This document shows, in pieces, positions 9,181-17,653 of a DNA stretch of 45,903 nt (position 1 is its first letter; every line of letters begins with the position of its first letter). The DNA lies in contig JAYWGG010000006.1 in NCBI GenBank assembly GCA_043778415.1, positions 1 to 45,903 of the forward strand, written 5' to 3'. Both the position numbers and the translations under genes were made by a program. The notes beneath the pieces were generated by a model that saw only the letters and a program-made list of their open reading frames with translations, ran no database searches and was not told where the DNA came from. Source of the DNA: JAYUHK01 sp043778415. GTDB lineage: Bacteria; Bacteroidota; Bacteroidia; Chitinophagales; Saprospiraceae.

Positions 9181-9795
9181 ATGAGTTATAAATTTTTTAT
9201 TTTTAGTGGTTTTGCCGCGCTTTCTTTCGCCATATTTTCGTGCAACGGTGGCAGTTCTTCAAGCCAAAATCCTGATTTGGCAGGCTTTGAGGTCAGCAAT
9301 TACAGTGGGAATATCCAAAAAGCGACCAAAAAAGACTCCACCAGCAGCTTTGTAGTGGAGGACGGATACGTTCAGAATGGCAAAAAAGTGGGTTCTTGGA
9401 TAGTCTATTATCCGTCGGGAATGCCGAAAAAATTGCTCACTTATGTGGACGGAAATCTTGTCGGAATCTTTTTGGAGTACAACGACAAAGGGCAACTTGA
9501 AACTCGTGGCTTCTACAAGGACGGCAAACTCAACGGCTCCGTCCTGAAGTTTCGCTATGCGCAAGTCATGGAAGATATGCCTTACTCGGACGGTAAGCTG
9601 AACGGAGTGTACAAAAAATTCTACCTCAACAGTAAAATACAAACGATTGCATACTACAAAAACGGCGTGCAGGACGGAAAATACCAGTTTTTTACGGAAG
9701 AAGGCACTATGACGATGGATTATGACTACAAAAATGGTGAAAAAGTCGGCGGCGGTCCCGTCAGCGTCCCCAACGCAGCTCCGAAATTCAATTAA
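9181..9795 (+). CDS. Lipoprotein with MORN-type repeats
   Basis: A 204-residue lipoprotein. The start was placed at ATG 9181 rather than further upstream because it gives a lipoprotein signal peptide (FFIFSGFAALSFAIFSC, lipid-modified Cys at about position 21). The mature part carries tandem MORN_2-type repeats (pattern G-x-W-x-x-Y-P-S-G, then L-x-G-x-F-x-E-Y-x-x-G, then KDGKLNG and YKNGVQDGKYQFF). This family is often labelled YwqK-like antitoxin by sequence searches, but membrane-anchored Bacteroidota members have no toxin partner and none is seen here. Function unknown; probably a cell-envelope protein. Confidence 0.8.
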   Translation: MSYKFFIFSGFAALSFAIFSCNGGSSSSQNPDLAGFEVSNYSGNIQKATKKDSTSSFVVEDGYVQNGKKVGSWIVYYPSGMPKKLLTYVDGNLVGIFLEYNDKGQLETRGFYKDGKLNGSVLKFRYAQVMEDMPYSDGKLNGVYKKFYLNSKIQTIAYYKNGVQDGKYQFFTEEGTMTMDYDYKNGEKVGGGPVSVPNAAPKFN

Positions 9796-9962
9796 AAAAG
9801 ACTACATACAACGTATAATTTAATTTTTTTTAGACGAGCTGAAGTTATCGATACTTTTTTAGATAGCTGCTATTTTACCGACACCCCACATAGACAGACA
9901 ATCCGACAAATAACAGAAATAAAAATCGTAAATTCGCAATCTAACTAATTGATAAAAAACTA

Positions 9963-11060
9963 ATGGCAAAAAAATCTTAAAATTCGCTATTAAAAGAAGC
10001 AAAAACAAATAAGAAAGATGAGTTTTACACTCAACTTTCGGACATTGAACGTGAATTGAAACATTACAAACAACACTTTAAAAACAAGGTTGTTTTATGC
10101 AACTGTGATGACCCAAGAGTTAGCAACTTCTTTCATTTTTTTTCTTACAACTTTGAAAAATTTGGACTTAAAAAATTAATTGCCACTTGCTACAAAAGTC
10201 AAGATATGGACTTATTCAGCCAAAACGCTTCTGAACGAGCTATTTATTTAGAATATGATGGCGATAAAAATGGCGACAACGTACCCAATCCCGAAGAAAT
10301 TGGAATTAAACATTTAAAAAGCGATGGCGATTTTAGAAGCAAAGAATGTATTGAACTTTTAAAAGAAGCCGACATTGTTGTAACAAATCCACCGTTTTCA
10401 TTATTTAGAGAGTATGTAGCTCAATTAGTTGAATACGATAAGAAGTTTATAATTGTTGGACATCAAAACGCAATTACTTACAAAGATATATTTAAACTAA
10501 TCAAAGAAAACAAAATTTGGTTAGGCTATGGATTTACAGGTGGTGCAGGACATTTTATTAATACTCGATATGAAGATTATGCAACAGCAGGAAATCACAA
10601 AGAAGGAATGATAAGAGTTTCGGGAGTTCATTGGTTTACAAACCTTGATATAAACAAGCGACACGAAGATTTGATACTTTACAAAAACTACTCACCAGAA
10701 GAATATCCAACTTACGATAATTACGATGCTATAAATGTTGATGTTACAAAATCAATTCCGATGGATTTTAACGGCGTTATGGGCGTTCCGATTACATTTT
10801 TAGATAAATTCAGTCCTGACCAATTTGAGATTATTGCTTTGGGAATTGTCGGCTCAATTGATTTTAACTGTAATAAAAAAATGGAACTTTTAGACAAGAA
10901 TGGTTTACCGACAGGTAAATTTACAATGAATGCAAAAGGCACTTTGTACAGAAAATATAATCCATTAACAGACAAATCCCCAAGTTTCAAAAATGCTGAA
11001 ACGGGAGAATTATATTCGAGTATCTATGCAAGAATTCTAATAAAGCACAAGAAAAAATGA
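9963..11060 (+). pseudogene. EcoRI-type DNA adenine methyltransferase with nonsense codon 6
   Basis: Follows M.EcoRI, the N6-adenine methylase that protects GAATTC. Conserved blocks include VVLCNCDDPRVSNFF, the catalytic motif NPPF (Asn142 of the full frame), KYDNYDAIN-like PTYDNYDAIN and NGVMGVPITFL. In the frame of the natural N terminus, ATG at 9963 is followed by codon 6 TAA, after which homology resumes (LLKEAK, then DEFYTQLSDIERELKHYK) without frameshift. One A-to-T change would explain the stop. The remaining open frame can only begin at TTG 10056, which would remove the conserved DEFYTQ segment, so activity is doubtful. Composition is AT-richer than the core genes. No EcoRI-like endonuclease is adjacent. 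It overlaps the next micro-ORF and RhuM gene. Confidence 0.85.
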
Positions 11061-11128
11061 ACACAGAACTCATAGTTAAAGAATTTGTAAAGAGTATCAT
11101 AAATTTAGTTAAGCACGAGCGACCATGA
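11057..11128 (+). CDS. 23-codon micro-ORF bridging methylase and RhuM genes
   Basis: ATG at 11057 overlaps the methylase stop (ATGA), and its own TGA overlaps the RhuM ATG (ATGA). It encodes MNTELIVKEFVKSI followed by nine more residues. It may be a translational-coupling relay, a remnant of a deleted gene, or chance; its first residues resemble those of the DUF262 fragment downstream (MNIEL). Confidence 0.3.
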   Translation: MNTELIVKEFVKSIINLVKHERP

Positions 11129-12141
11129 TCCAAGAAAGCCAAATTCTATTTTACACCACGTCACAAGGTAACATTAACGTAAGCGTTCGGTTTGTGGGCG
11201 AAACTTTTTGGCTTACGCAAAAGGCAATGGCTACGCTTTTTGGTGTTGAAGTTCCAGCCATAAGTAAACATTTAAAAAACATATATTCTGAAGGAGAGTT
11301 AACCGAGGATACGACTATTTCCAAAATGGAAACAGTCGTAAATAGAGGCTTTAGGGGAGAAGTTTCTGAATATATTGATTTTTATTCTTTAGATGCAGTA
11401 ATTGCAGTAGGATACAGGGTAAATAGTAAGCAAGCCACTGCATTTCGGATTTGGGCAACCAACACGCTGAAAGAATTTATAATAAAAGGCTTTATTTTAG
11501 ATGACGAGCGATTGAAACAGGGTAAAACTTTTGGTAAAGATTATTTTGATGAGTTATTGCATAGAATTAGAGAAATTCGTGCAAGTGAAAAACGATTTTA
11601 CCAAAAAATAAAAGATTTATTCAAATTAAGCGACGATTATGATTCTACAACAATAGAAACCGAACATTTTTTTGCTTTTGTACAAAACAAACTGCTTTAT
11701 GCCGTAACAAAACAAACTGCTGCTGAACTTATTACCAACCGTGCCGATGCCAAAGTGCTAAATATGGGTTTAACTACTTTTAAAGGAAGTAGAGTAAGAA
11801 AAGAAGATGTTTTTATAGCCAAAAATTATTTAACAGAAAAGGAAATAGATACACTAAATAGACTGGTATCTTTATTTTTAGACACGGCTGAATTAAGAAT
11901 ACAAAATGAAGAGATTCTTACACTTGACTACTGGAAATCTGAAACAGACAATTTACTGGCATTTAGCAAAAAACCAATATTAGAAGGTGCTGGTAAAGTG
12001 AGCAAAATACAAATGGAAACAAAAGCAAGCAGAATATACCACGACTTTGATGATATAAGAAAAAAAAGAGAAGCAATAGACGAGGACGAAACAGAGCAAA
12101 AAGCAATAGAAAAAATACTCAATAAAGCTAAGAAAAAATAG
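11125..12141 (+). CDS. RhuM family protein
   Basis: A 338-residue protein of the RhuM family (first named from a Salmonella pathogenicity island). The N-terminal half has the typical VRFVGETFWLTQKAMATLFGV segment, here split by family as a helix-turn-helix-like region near residues 26-50, then EYIDFYSLDAVIAVGYRVNS and RIWATNTLKEFIIKGF. The C-terminal part is helical and ends in a lysine-rich tail. RhuM genes are frequently passengers of restriction-modification and other defence islands; their biochemical function is unknown. Its start overlaps the preceding micro-ORF and the next fragment begins 2 bases after its stop, so all were once one transcriptional unit. Confidence 0.85.
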   Translation: MIQESQILFYTTSQGNINVSVRFVGETFWLTQKAMATLFGVEVPAISKHLKNIYSEGELTEDTTISKMETVVNRGFRGEVSEYIDFYSLDAVIAVGYRVNSKQATAFRIWATNTLKEFIIKGFILDDERLKQGKTFGKDYFDELLHRIREIRASEKRFYQKIKDLFKLSDDYDSTTIETEHFFAFVQNKLLYAVTKQTAAELITNRADAKVLNMGLTTFKGSRVRKEDVFIAKNYLTEKEIDTLNRLVSLFLDTAELRIQNEEILTLDYWKSETDNLLAFSKKPILEGAGKVSKIQMETKASRIYHDFDDIRKKREAIDEDETEQKAIEKILNKAKKK

Positions 12142-12143
12142 AT

Positions 12144-12323
12144 ATGAACATAGAACTCAAAGAAATCACAATACAAGAATTATCGGAGGGCTTTGAAGAC
12201 AAAGTCGAAAAAGGTGTTGTTGGTTTTGACGGCAAATTAGATATTAGACCACCTTATCAACGTGAATTTATTTACAAAGACAAACAACGAGATGCGGTAA
12301 TAAATACTAGCCGAAGTTACTGA
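12144..12323 (+). pseudogene. N-terminal fragment of a DUF262/GmrSD-like protein
   Basis: 59 codons starting MNIELKEITIQEL and containing the ParB-like DUF262 hallmark RPPYQREFIY, then breaking off after KQRDAVINT into unrelated sequence and a stop. Full DUF262 proteins (including the GmrS part of type IV restriction enzymes) are hundreds of residues long, so this is a 3'-truncated remnant. The junction lies at about 12308-12314, immediately before an inverted repeat (12315-12345). Confidence 0.75.
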
Positions 12324-12345
12324 CACCTTCAAGGTGTTGGTAACT
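12315..12345. repeat. Inverted repeat at the truncation junction
   Basis: AGTTAC-TGACACCTT and AAGGTGTT-GGTAACT pair as a hairpin with two mismatches. It marks the right edge of the restriction-modification patch. Confidence 0.55.
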
Positions 12346-12354
12346 TACCAGAAT

Positions 12355-12386
12355 AAAGCCTACCAAACGTCTGTTTGGTAGGCTTT
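12355..12386. terminator. Bidirectional intrinsic terminator
   Basis: A perfect 14-bp stem (AAAGCCTACCAAAC, loop GTCT) with a T run; it sits 5 bases from the stop of the M42 peptidase gene and faces the truncated DUF262 frame. Confidence 0.8.
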
Positions 12387-12390
12387 ATTT

Positions 12391-13479
12391 TTACTCAATC
12401 TCAAAATATTTGAAATTGTGATTGGCTTCGATTTTGAGCAGCGATTCGTAAATCAAGCGAATGACGTTGGCGACATCTACTTTTTCCGCCATCTCGACCG
12501 TCGTGTGCATATAACGCAACGGCAACGAAATCAATGCCGACGGAACACCGCCGTTGGAGTACGCAAACGCATCGGTGTCCGTACCCGTCGAGCGAGAACT
12601 TGCCTCACGCTGAAACGGTATTTCGTTGGCTTCGGCAGCCTCTATGATCAGGTTCAAAAGTTTGTTATGCACTGCCGGTCCGTAGGTCAGCGAAGGTCCC
12701 AAGCCGCATTTTACATCGCCTTCGGTCTTCGCAGTTATCATCGGCGTGTGCGTGTCGTGGGTGACATCGGTGACTATAGCGACGTGCGGACGGATAGTTT
12801 GCGTAATCATTTCGGCACCGCGCAAACCAATTTCTTCTTGCACCGAATTGACGATATAGAGCGAAAATGGCAACTCAATTTTGTTTTCGTGGAGCAGCCT
12901 CGCTACTTCGGCTATGCAAAATCCGCCCATGCGATTGTCGAGTGCGCGACCGCAGTAATATCGGTCGTTGAGTACCGTAAACTCGTCCTCAAACGTAATC
13001 ACACAGCCGACGTGAACGCCCATTTCGAGGATTTCGGCTTTGGTTTTTGCCCCAATATCGATAAAAATATTGTCCAAAGCGGGTTTGAATTGCTCGTCTT
13101 TTCCTTTGCGCAAGTGGATAGCTGGAAAGCCAAAAACCCCTTTCACGATACCTTTTTTGGTATGAATATTGACTCGCTTGGCGGGCGCAATGTAGTGGTC
13201 GGAGCCGCCATTGCGAATGACATTGATGAACCCGTCGTCGCTGATGTGATTGACGAACCACGAAATTTCGTCTGCGTGTCCTTCTATCACGACCCGAAAC
13301 GGTTTGTCGGGATTGATGATACCGTAAGCCGTCCCGTAGTTGTCTATGTGTCGCTCGTGGACGAATGGCTTGATATATTCGAGCCAAATTTTTTGTCCTT
13401 CGGCTTCAAAGCCTGTTGGCGAGGCGTTGTTGATGTATTTTTTTAGAAAAACTTCCGATTGTTCGTTGATTATCGTCAT
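12391..13479 (-). CDS. M42-family metallo-aminopeptidase
   Basis: Di-metal aminopeptidase of family M42 (glutamyl aminopeptidase/PepA-like, often mis-annotated as endoglucanase), acting on short peptides in the cytoplasm. Motifs seen: EGHADEISW with the first metal ligand His-x-Asp, RALDNRMGG with the bridging Asp, VQEEIGLRGA with the catalytic Glu pair, and VTDVTHDTHTP. The length of 362 residues is normal. It lies 48 bases downstream of pyrE on the same strand and is probably cotranscribed with it. Confidence 0.9.
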   Translation of the reverse strand: MTIINEQSEVFLKKYINNASPTGFEAEGQKIWLEYIKPFVHERHIDNYGTAYGIINPDKPFRVVIEGHADEISWFVNHISDDGFINVIRNGGSDHYIAPAKRVNIHTKKGIVKGVFGFPAIHLRKGKDEQFKPALDNIFIDIGAKTKAEILEMGVHVGCVITFEDEFTVLNDRYYCGRALDNRMGGFCIAEVARLLHENKIELPFSLYIVNSVQEEIGLRGAEMITQTIRPHVAIVTDVTHDTHTPMITAKTEGDVKCGLGPSLTYGPAVHNKLLNLIIEAAEANEIPFQREASSRSTGTDTDAFAYSNGGVPSALISLPLRYMHTTVEMAEKVDVANVIRLIYESLLKIEANHNFKYFEIE

Positions 13480-13527
13480 AAACGAATGTATATTTTTTAG
13501 TTAAAAATTTTTAATATTTCGGTCACA

Positions 13528-14157
13528 TTATTCGTTTCCGAATCGTTCAGGGTGCTTGCGCCACGCCTGCAATACTTCGGTTTCGGCGGCAGAAACGTAG
13601 CCATTTCGGACGGCTTCTACTATCAAAGCATCGTAGTTGGTCAATGTTTTGAGGCGATATTGCCCTTTTTCAAAAAGCGTCGTCGAAGACTCGAATCCGT
13701 AAGTAAATATCGCCAAAATGCCCGCAATATTGCAGCCCGCAGCTTGCACCGCTTCCACTACTTGAAGCGAACTTCCGCCCGTCGAAATCAAATCTTCTAC
13801 TATCAGGACGTTTTGCCCTGCGTGAAGCTCGCCTTCGATGAGATTTTGCCGCCCGTGTTCTTTGGGTTTATTTCTAACATAAGCAAAAGGCAAGCCAAGT
13901 GCGTCGGCGAGCATCATTCCGTGAGGAATTCCCGCCATAGCCACCCCTGCGATTGCATCAATATCATCGAACTCCGCCGACTTTTCGACCAATCTTTTCT
14001 TCACCAAATCTCTTACTTTGGGGTGAGAGAGGATAATGCGATTGTCGCAATAAATAGGCGAAAGTAAGCCAGAAGCCCAAGTAAAGGGCGTTTTGGTATT
14101 GAGTTTGATGGCTTTTATTTCCAATAATTTGGCGGCAATTTCAGAGGCGATTGGCAT
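13528..14157 (-). CDS. pyrE: Orotate phosphoribosyltransferase
   Basis: Converts orotate and PRPP to orotidine 5'-phosphate in pyrimidine synthesis. The PRPP-binding signature is clear (NVLIVEDLISTGGSS), preceded by the FTWASGLLSPIYCDNR segment and the flexible-loop region RNKPKEHGRQN. Length 209 is typical. A MITE-like element starts 23 bases upstream of its ATG and may have replaced or displaced its promoter; I see no TAnnTTTG match between the element and the gene. Confidence 0.95.
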   Translation of the reverse strand: MPIASEIAAKLLEIKAIKLNTKTPFTWASGLLSPIYCDNRIILSHPKVRDLVKKRLVEKSAEFDDIDAIAGVAMAGIPHGMMLADALGLPFAYVRNKPKEHGRQNLIEGELHAGQNVLIVEDLISTGGSSLQVVEAVQAAGCNIAGILAIFTYGFESSTTLFEKGQYRLKTLTNYDALIVEAVRNGYVSAAETEVLQAWRKHPERFGNE

Positions 14158-14180
14158 AAAAATCTTTTAAATTTGGTATA

Positions 14181-14338
14181 AGAATGTGTCTAAAATAGAC
14201 TACTCATTTTTTCTGCTAAATTACAAACAATCACTGCGTTATTTTTTTCGTTACAACGCGCTGCGTTGCGCCTCAAAAATGCCTTGTTATTGTTTGAATT
14301 TATTTGAAAAATTAAGTACCTTATTTTTTCTTCATTCC
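14181..14338 (-). repeat. MITE-like element, copy B (158 bp)
   Basis: Reading the minus strand, it begins GGAATGAAGAAAAAATAAGG and ends with GACACATTCT. It aligns over its whole length with the element at 37223-37380 (opposite orientation in the window), by eye about four-fifths or more identical. The ends form imperfect inverted repeats of about 32 bp; the centre carries a smaller stem around CAACG/CGTTG. No coding capacity. Confidence 0.75.
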
Positions 14339-14482
14339 AGAGAAAATGCAGGGAAATAATTTATTTGAACAAAAAACGCAAAGTTACGATTTTGCTTTTC
14401 AAAGTGCAAGATTACGGCAGAAAAAATAGCTTTTTCGACTAAAAAATTTCAAAAATTTGTTTTTTGAATCCGACTTTTATTA

Positions 14483-14523
14483 GGAATGAGGAAAAAATAA
14501 GTAGTTTATTTTAGACGCGTTCC
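14483..14523. repeat. Internal-deletion derivative of the MITE-like element
   Basis: 41 bp consisting of little more than the two terminal repeats: GGAATGAGGAAAAAATAAG joined to TAGTTTATTTTAGACGCGTTCC-like right end. It lies in the same intergenic stretch (14158-14601) as copy B. The rest of this stretch between pnp and pyrE holds no recognisable gene. Confidence 0.55.
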
Positions 14524-14554
14524 TGCTGCGTTGGGAAAAATAATTAACGAACAA

Positions 14555-14594
14555 AAAAAAAGTCGCTACCAAAATTTTGGTAGCGACTTTTTTT
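14555..14594 (-). terminator. Intrinsic terminator of pnp
   Basis: A 20-bp perfect palindrome around GTCGCTACCAAAA, flanked by A and T runs, just past the pnp stop codon. Confidence 0.85.
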
Positions 14595-14601
14595 TGTATT
14601 T

Positions 14602-16917
14602 CTATCGGTAGTCACGTCTTGGCGGACGGTCATCGCCGCCGCGACGGTCATCTCTGCGGTCGCCGCCGCCACCGCCACGATTGTAGCCGCCACCACCGCC
14701 TTCGCGGTTGCCGCCGCCACCGCCGCGATTTTCACGGTTGTAGCCGCCGCCTTCACGGTTGCCGCCGCCGTTTTCGCGACCTTCGCCTTCCTCTGGTGGA
14801 GGCAAAGTGGCTTTGCGAGATAGACGCATTTTGCCTGTTTTTTTGTCTATTTCTACGAGCATTACTTTGATTTCGTCGCCTTCTCTGAGTGCGTCCTCTA
14901 CTCTTTCTATCCGTGAGTGAGAGATTTCAGAAACGTGGAGCAAGCCACTTTTTCCTGCAAAATCCACAAATGCGCCGTAGGGCTGGATTGAAGCTACGCG
15001 AGCGGTATAGATTTCGCCGACTGTCGGGGTAAATGTAATGGCATTGACGCGCGCCAAAGCTGCGTCGAGTGCGGCTTTGCTGGTACCAAAAATATTGACG
15101 TGTCCTTTGTCTTCGACTTCTGTGATGTTGATGGTCGTACCTGTTTCGCGTTGGATTTCTTGAATAATACTTCCGCCGGGTCCGATGACAGCACCGATGT
15201 AGCTTTTTTCGATTATCACTTCCACGATTCGTGGTGCGTGCGGTTTGAGGTCAGTTTCTGGTGCAGGTATGGTTTCCGCCATTTTCCCCAAAATATGGAT
15301 TCGTCCGCGACGTGCTTGTTCGAGTGCTTGCTCGAGCAATTCGTAGGGCATTCCATCTACTTTGATGTCCATTTGGCAGCCACAGATGCCTTTTTCGGTA
15401 CCTGTGATTTTGAAATCCATATCGCCGAGTGCATCTTCATCGCCGAGAATATCTGAAAGTATAGCATTTTTTCCCGCTTCGGAAATCAAACCCATTGCGA
15501 TACCCGAAACAGCAGCACGAAGTGGAACGCCGCCGTCCATCAACGCCATCGAGCCTGCGCAAACGGTCGCCATCGAAGACGAGCCGTTGGACTCCAAAAT
15601 ATCGGATACCAAACGAATGGTATATGGAAAATCTGACGGCATCAATTTTTTGAGAGAGCGTCCCGCAAGGTTGGCGTGACCGACTTCTCTACGTCCCGGA
15701 CCGCGCGACGGGCGTGCTTCGCCTACCGAGAACGGTGGAAAATTATAGTGCAGCAAGAATTTTTCGTGACCGAGTTCTTGTGCAGTGTCTATCATTGCTT
15801 GGTCGAGTTTCGTGCCGAGCGTGAGGGAAGTCAAAGATTGAGTTTCGCCGCGATTGAAGATAGCCGAGCCGTGAGTGGTGGGCAAATAACCCACTTCTGA
15901 CCAAATCGGGCGCACTTCGTCGAGCTTGCGACCGTCCAAACGGATATGTTCGTTCAAGATGACGCTGCGGATAAATTTTTTCTTGGATTTTTCGTAGTAG
16001 CGGCTGATGTGTTCGCTATTTTCGGACGCAAAATCTGCTCCGTGCGCTTCGGTTAAGTGCGCTTTTAGTTCGTCTTTTATTGCTTTTAAGCGACTTTTAC
16101 GAGCATTTTTGTCGGACGCGCTGCGCGCCATTTCCTTTACGGGTTGCTCCATAAATTTTTCGACCTCTGCCTTCAATTCATCTTTTTCTTGTACGGGTTC
16201 GATTTTTCGCTTATTGAGGGCTTTTTCTCCGACCAAGTTGGCGAGTGCGAGTTGGGCGTTGCACTGTACTTTGATGGCTTCGTGAGCGATTTTGATGGCT
16301 TCGATGAGGTCTTTTTCTTGGCACTCATCGGCTTCGCCTTCTACCATCATTATGTCTTGCAAAGTAGCGGCTACAATAATGTCCAAATCTGCGGTTTTGA
16401 GGGCAGCTTTGTCGGGATTGACGACAAAAACGCCGTTGATGCGCGCCACTCTGACCTCCGAAATCGGTCCAGCGAATGGAATATCGGACACTGCGAGTGC
16501 CGCCGAAGCTGCCAAGCCGACCAAAGCGTCGGGCATTGCGTCTTTTTCTACCGAAATCAAGTTGATGATTACTTGAGTTTCGTTCATGTAGTCGTCTGGG
16601 AAAAGTGGGCGAATGGCTCTATCGACCAATCTCGAAATCAGGATTTCGTAGTCGGAGAGTTTGGTTTCGCGGCGAAAAAAGTTGCCCGGAATACGTCCTG
16701 CGGCTGCGAATTTTTCTTGATAATCCACTGAAAGGGGAAAAAATGACTGTCCCTCTTTTTTTTCATGCGCCGAAACGACGGTGGCAAGAATCATCGTATC
16801 GCCCAAGCGCACCATCACAGAGCCGTCGGCTTGCGTAGCCAATTTGCCTGTTTCGAGCGTTACTTTCCGTCCATCGGGCAGATGAAAGGAAGTACTGATA
16901 GGAATTTGTAATCCCAT
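14602..16917 (-). CDS. pnp: Polynucleotide phosphorylase with RGG-like tail
   Basis: 3'-to-5' phosphorolytic exoribonuclease of the RNA degradosome. Two RNase PH-like domains (about 10-230 and 320-540), an intervening helical domain, a KH domain (VIGPGGSIIQEIQRETG, about 565-620) and an S1 domain (YGAFVDFAGKSGLLHVSEIS, about 630-700) are all present. Unusually, the last 65 or so residues are an RGG/GGGYNR-type low-complexity tail rich in Gly, Arg, Asn and Asp, ending PPRRDYR, which should bind RNA or drive condensation. It follows rpsO in the conserved rpsO-pnp order, but with a terminator between them and no promoter I can identify. Confidence 0.95.
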   Translation of the reverse strand: MGLQIPISTSFHLPDGRKVTLETGKLATQADGSVMVRLGDTMILATVVSAHEKKEGQSFFPLSVDYQEKFAAAGRIPGNFFRRETKLSDYEILISRLVDRAIRPLFPDDYMNETQVIINLISVEKDAMPDALVGLAASAALAVSDIPFAGPISEVRVARINGVFVVNPDKAALKTADLDIIVAATLQDIMMVEGEADECQEKDLIEAIKIAHEAIKVQCNAQLALANLVGEKALNKRKIEPVQEKDELKAEVEKFMEQPVKEMARSASDKNARKSRLKAIKDELKAHLTEAHGADFASENSEHISRYYEKSKKKFIRSVILNEHIRLDGRKLDEVRPIWSEVGYLPTTHGSAIFNRGETQSLTSLTLGTKLDQAMIDTAQELGHEKFLLHYNFPPFSVGEARPSRGPGRREVGHANLAGRSLKKLMPSDFPYTIRLVSDILESNGSSSMATVCAGSMALMDGGVPLRAAVSGIAMGLISEAGKNAILSDILGDEDALGDMDFKITGTEKGICGCQMDIKVDGMPYELLEQALEQARRGRIHILGKMAETIPAPETDLKPHAPRIVEVIIEKSYIGAVIGPGGSIIQEIQRETGTTINITEVEDKGHVNIFGTSKAALDAALARVNAITFTPTVGEIYTARVASIQPYGAFVDFAGKSGLLHVSEISHSRIERVEDALREGDEIKVMLVEIDKKTGKMRLSRKATLPPPEEGEGRENGGGNREGGGYNRENRGGGGGNREGGGGGYNRGGGGGDRRDDRRGGDDRPPRRDYR

Positions 16918-17168
16918 AAATATAGTATTATTTTATTTTTAAAGTAACTGAATATCAACCTATTGTATTAAAAATACTGGCGACAAAGGAAGTGAAAAGA
17001 CGGGAAAGAGAAACTGCTTGTTTTTGCCGACAAAGGGCGGCGCAGCAGGAAGTTACTTGATTTTTTTAGTGCCAATCGAAATTGGTTATTTCTGGGGATT
17101 AAGTTTTTTTACCGCTATCTGTCTTATCTTTTTCGCTCGTCCGATTTTTTTTTTCGGAACTAATTTTA
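16918..17168. other. rpsO-pnp intergenic stretch, no gene seen
   Basis: About 250 bp between pnp and the rpsO terminator. It contains two GACAAAGG-like motifs but no convincing promoter, RNA or ORF. In enterobacteria this leader carries PNPase autoregulation; nothing here proves the same. Confidence 0.4.
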
Positions 17169-17175
17169 AAAAAAT

Positions 17176-17219
17176 AAAAAGCAACACTGCGAAAAAAAAT
17201 TCGGCGGTGTTGCTTTTTT
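17176..17219 (-). terminator. Intrinsic terminator of rpsO
   Basis: Stem AAAAAGCAACAC/GTGTTGCTTTTT with an internal extension, 10 bases past the rpsO stop codon; A and T runs on both sides. Confidence 0.8.
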
Positions 17220-17228
17220 ACTTTGTTG

Positions 17229-17504
17229 TTATTTACGGAGATTTAATTTCTCCAATAATTGACGATATTTTACGATGTCTTTTGCTGCGACGTATTTGAG
17301 CAACTTTTTGCGCTGGCTTACCAAAGTAAGCAGCGTGCGCTTGCAAGAAAAATCTTTTGCATTGCGGTTCAAATGCTCGGACAAGCCTTTGATTTTGTGC
17401 GTAATAAGTGCAACTTGGGCTGCCGTAGAGCCTGTGTTGGCGGCGTCGCCACCGTACTCTGCTACGATAGCTTGAGTCTGTTCTTTTGTTAAATAATTAG
17501 CCAT
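17229..17504 (-). CDS. rpsO: 30S ribosomal protein S15
   Basis: 91-residue S15 with the family core (GSTAAQVALITHKIKGLSEHL, split here by family as helices 2-3, then SQRKKLLKY and KYRQLLEKLNLRK at the C terminus). It binds the central domain of 16S rRNA early in 30S assembly. Promoter TATCTTTG lies 60 bases upstream. Confidence 0.97.
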   Translation of the reverse strand: MANYLTKEQTQAIVAEYGGDAANTGSTAAQVALITHKIKGLSEHLNRNAKDFSCKRTLLTLVSQRKKLLKYVAAKDIVKYRQLLEKLNLRK

Positions 17505-17563
17505 TTTTTTAAAAAAATTAATTGGTTACCAATGGTGATTGCTGTGAATCATGTATAGCGGCG

Positions 17564-17571
17564 CAAAGATA
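17564..17571 (-). promoter_or_regulatory. -7 promoter element of rpsO
   Basis: Minus-strand TATCTTTG, a full TAnnTTTG match. Confidence 0.65.
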
Positions 17572-17618
17572 TATTTTTTTCTTGGAATAAAAAAATAGCG
17601 GCGACTTTATTTTATCTG

Positions 17619-17626
17619 TATCTTTG
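17619..17626 (+). promoter_or_regulatory. -7 promoter element of the DUF6495 gene
   Basis: TATCTTTG, transcription expected near 17633, about 20 bases before the ATG. It overlaps the alternative TTG start at 17624, which argues against that start. Confidence 0.65.
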
Positions 17627-17653
17627 AAAAAAAATTATCAGAACGGACGAATT

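Noticed and set aside
12418..13446. 342-codon plus-strand open frame opposite the M42 peptidase
   Set aside because: Antisense shadow of a clear M42 gene; no recognisable motifs, odd composition and no promoter.
14577..14870. Plus-strand frame rich in His, Arg and Cys
   Set aside because: Reverse-strand reading of the GGN-rich codons of the PNPase tail.
17018..17299. 93-codon plus-strand frame with hydrophobic stretches between pnp and rpsO
   Set aside because: Runs through the rpsO terminator into rpsO antisense; no promoter or family resemblance.
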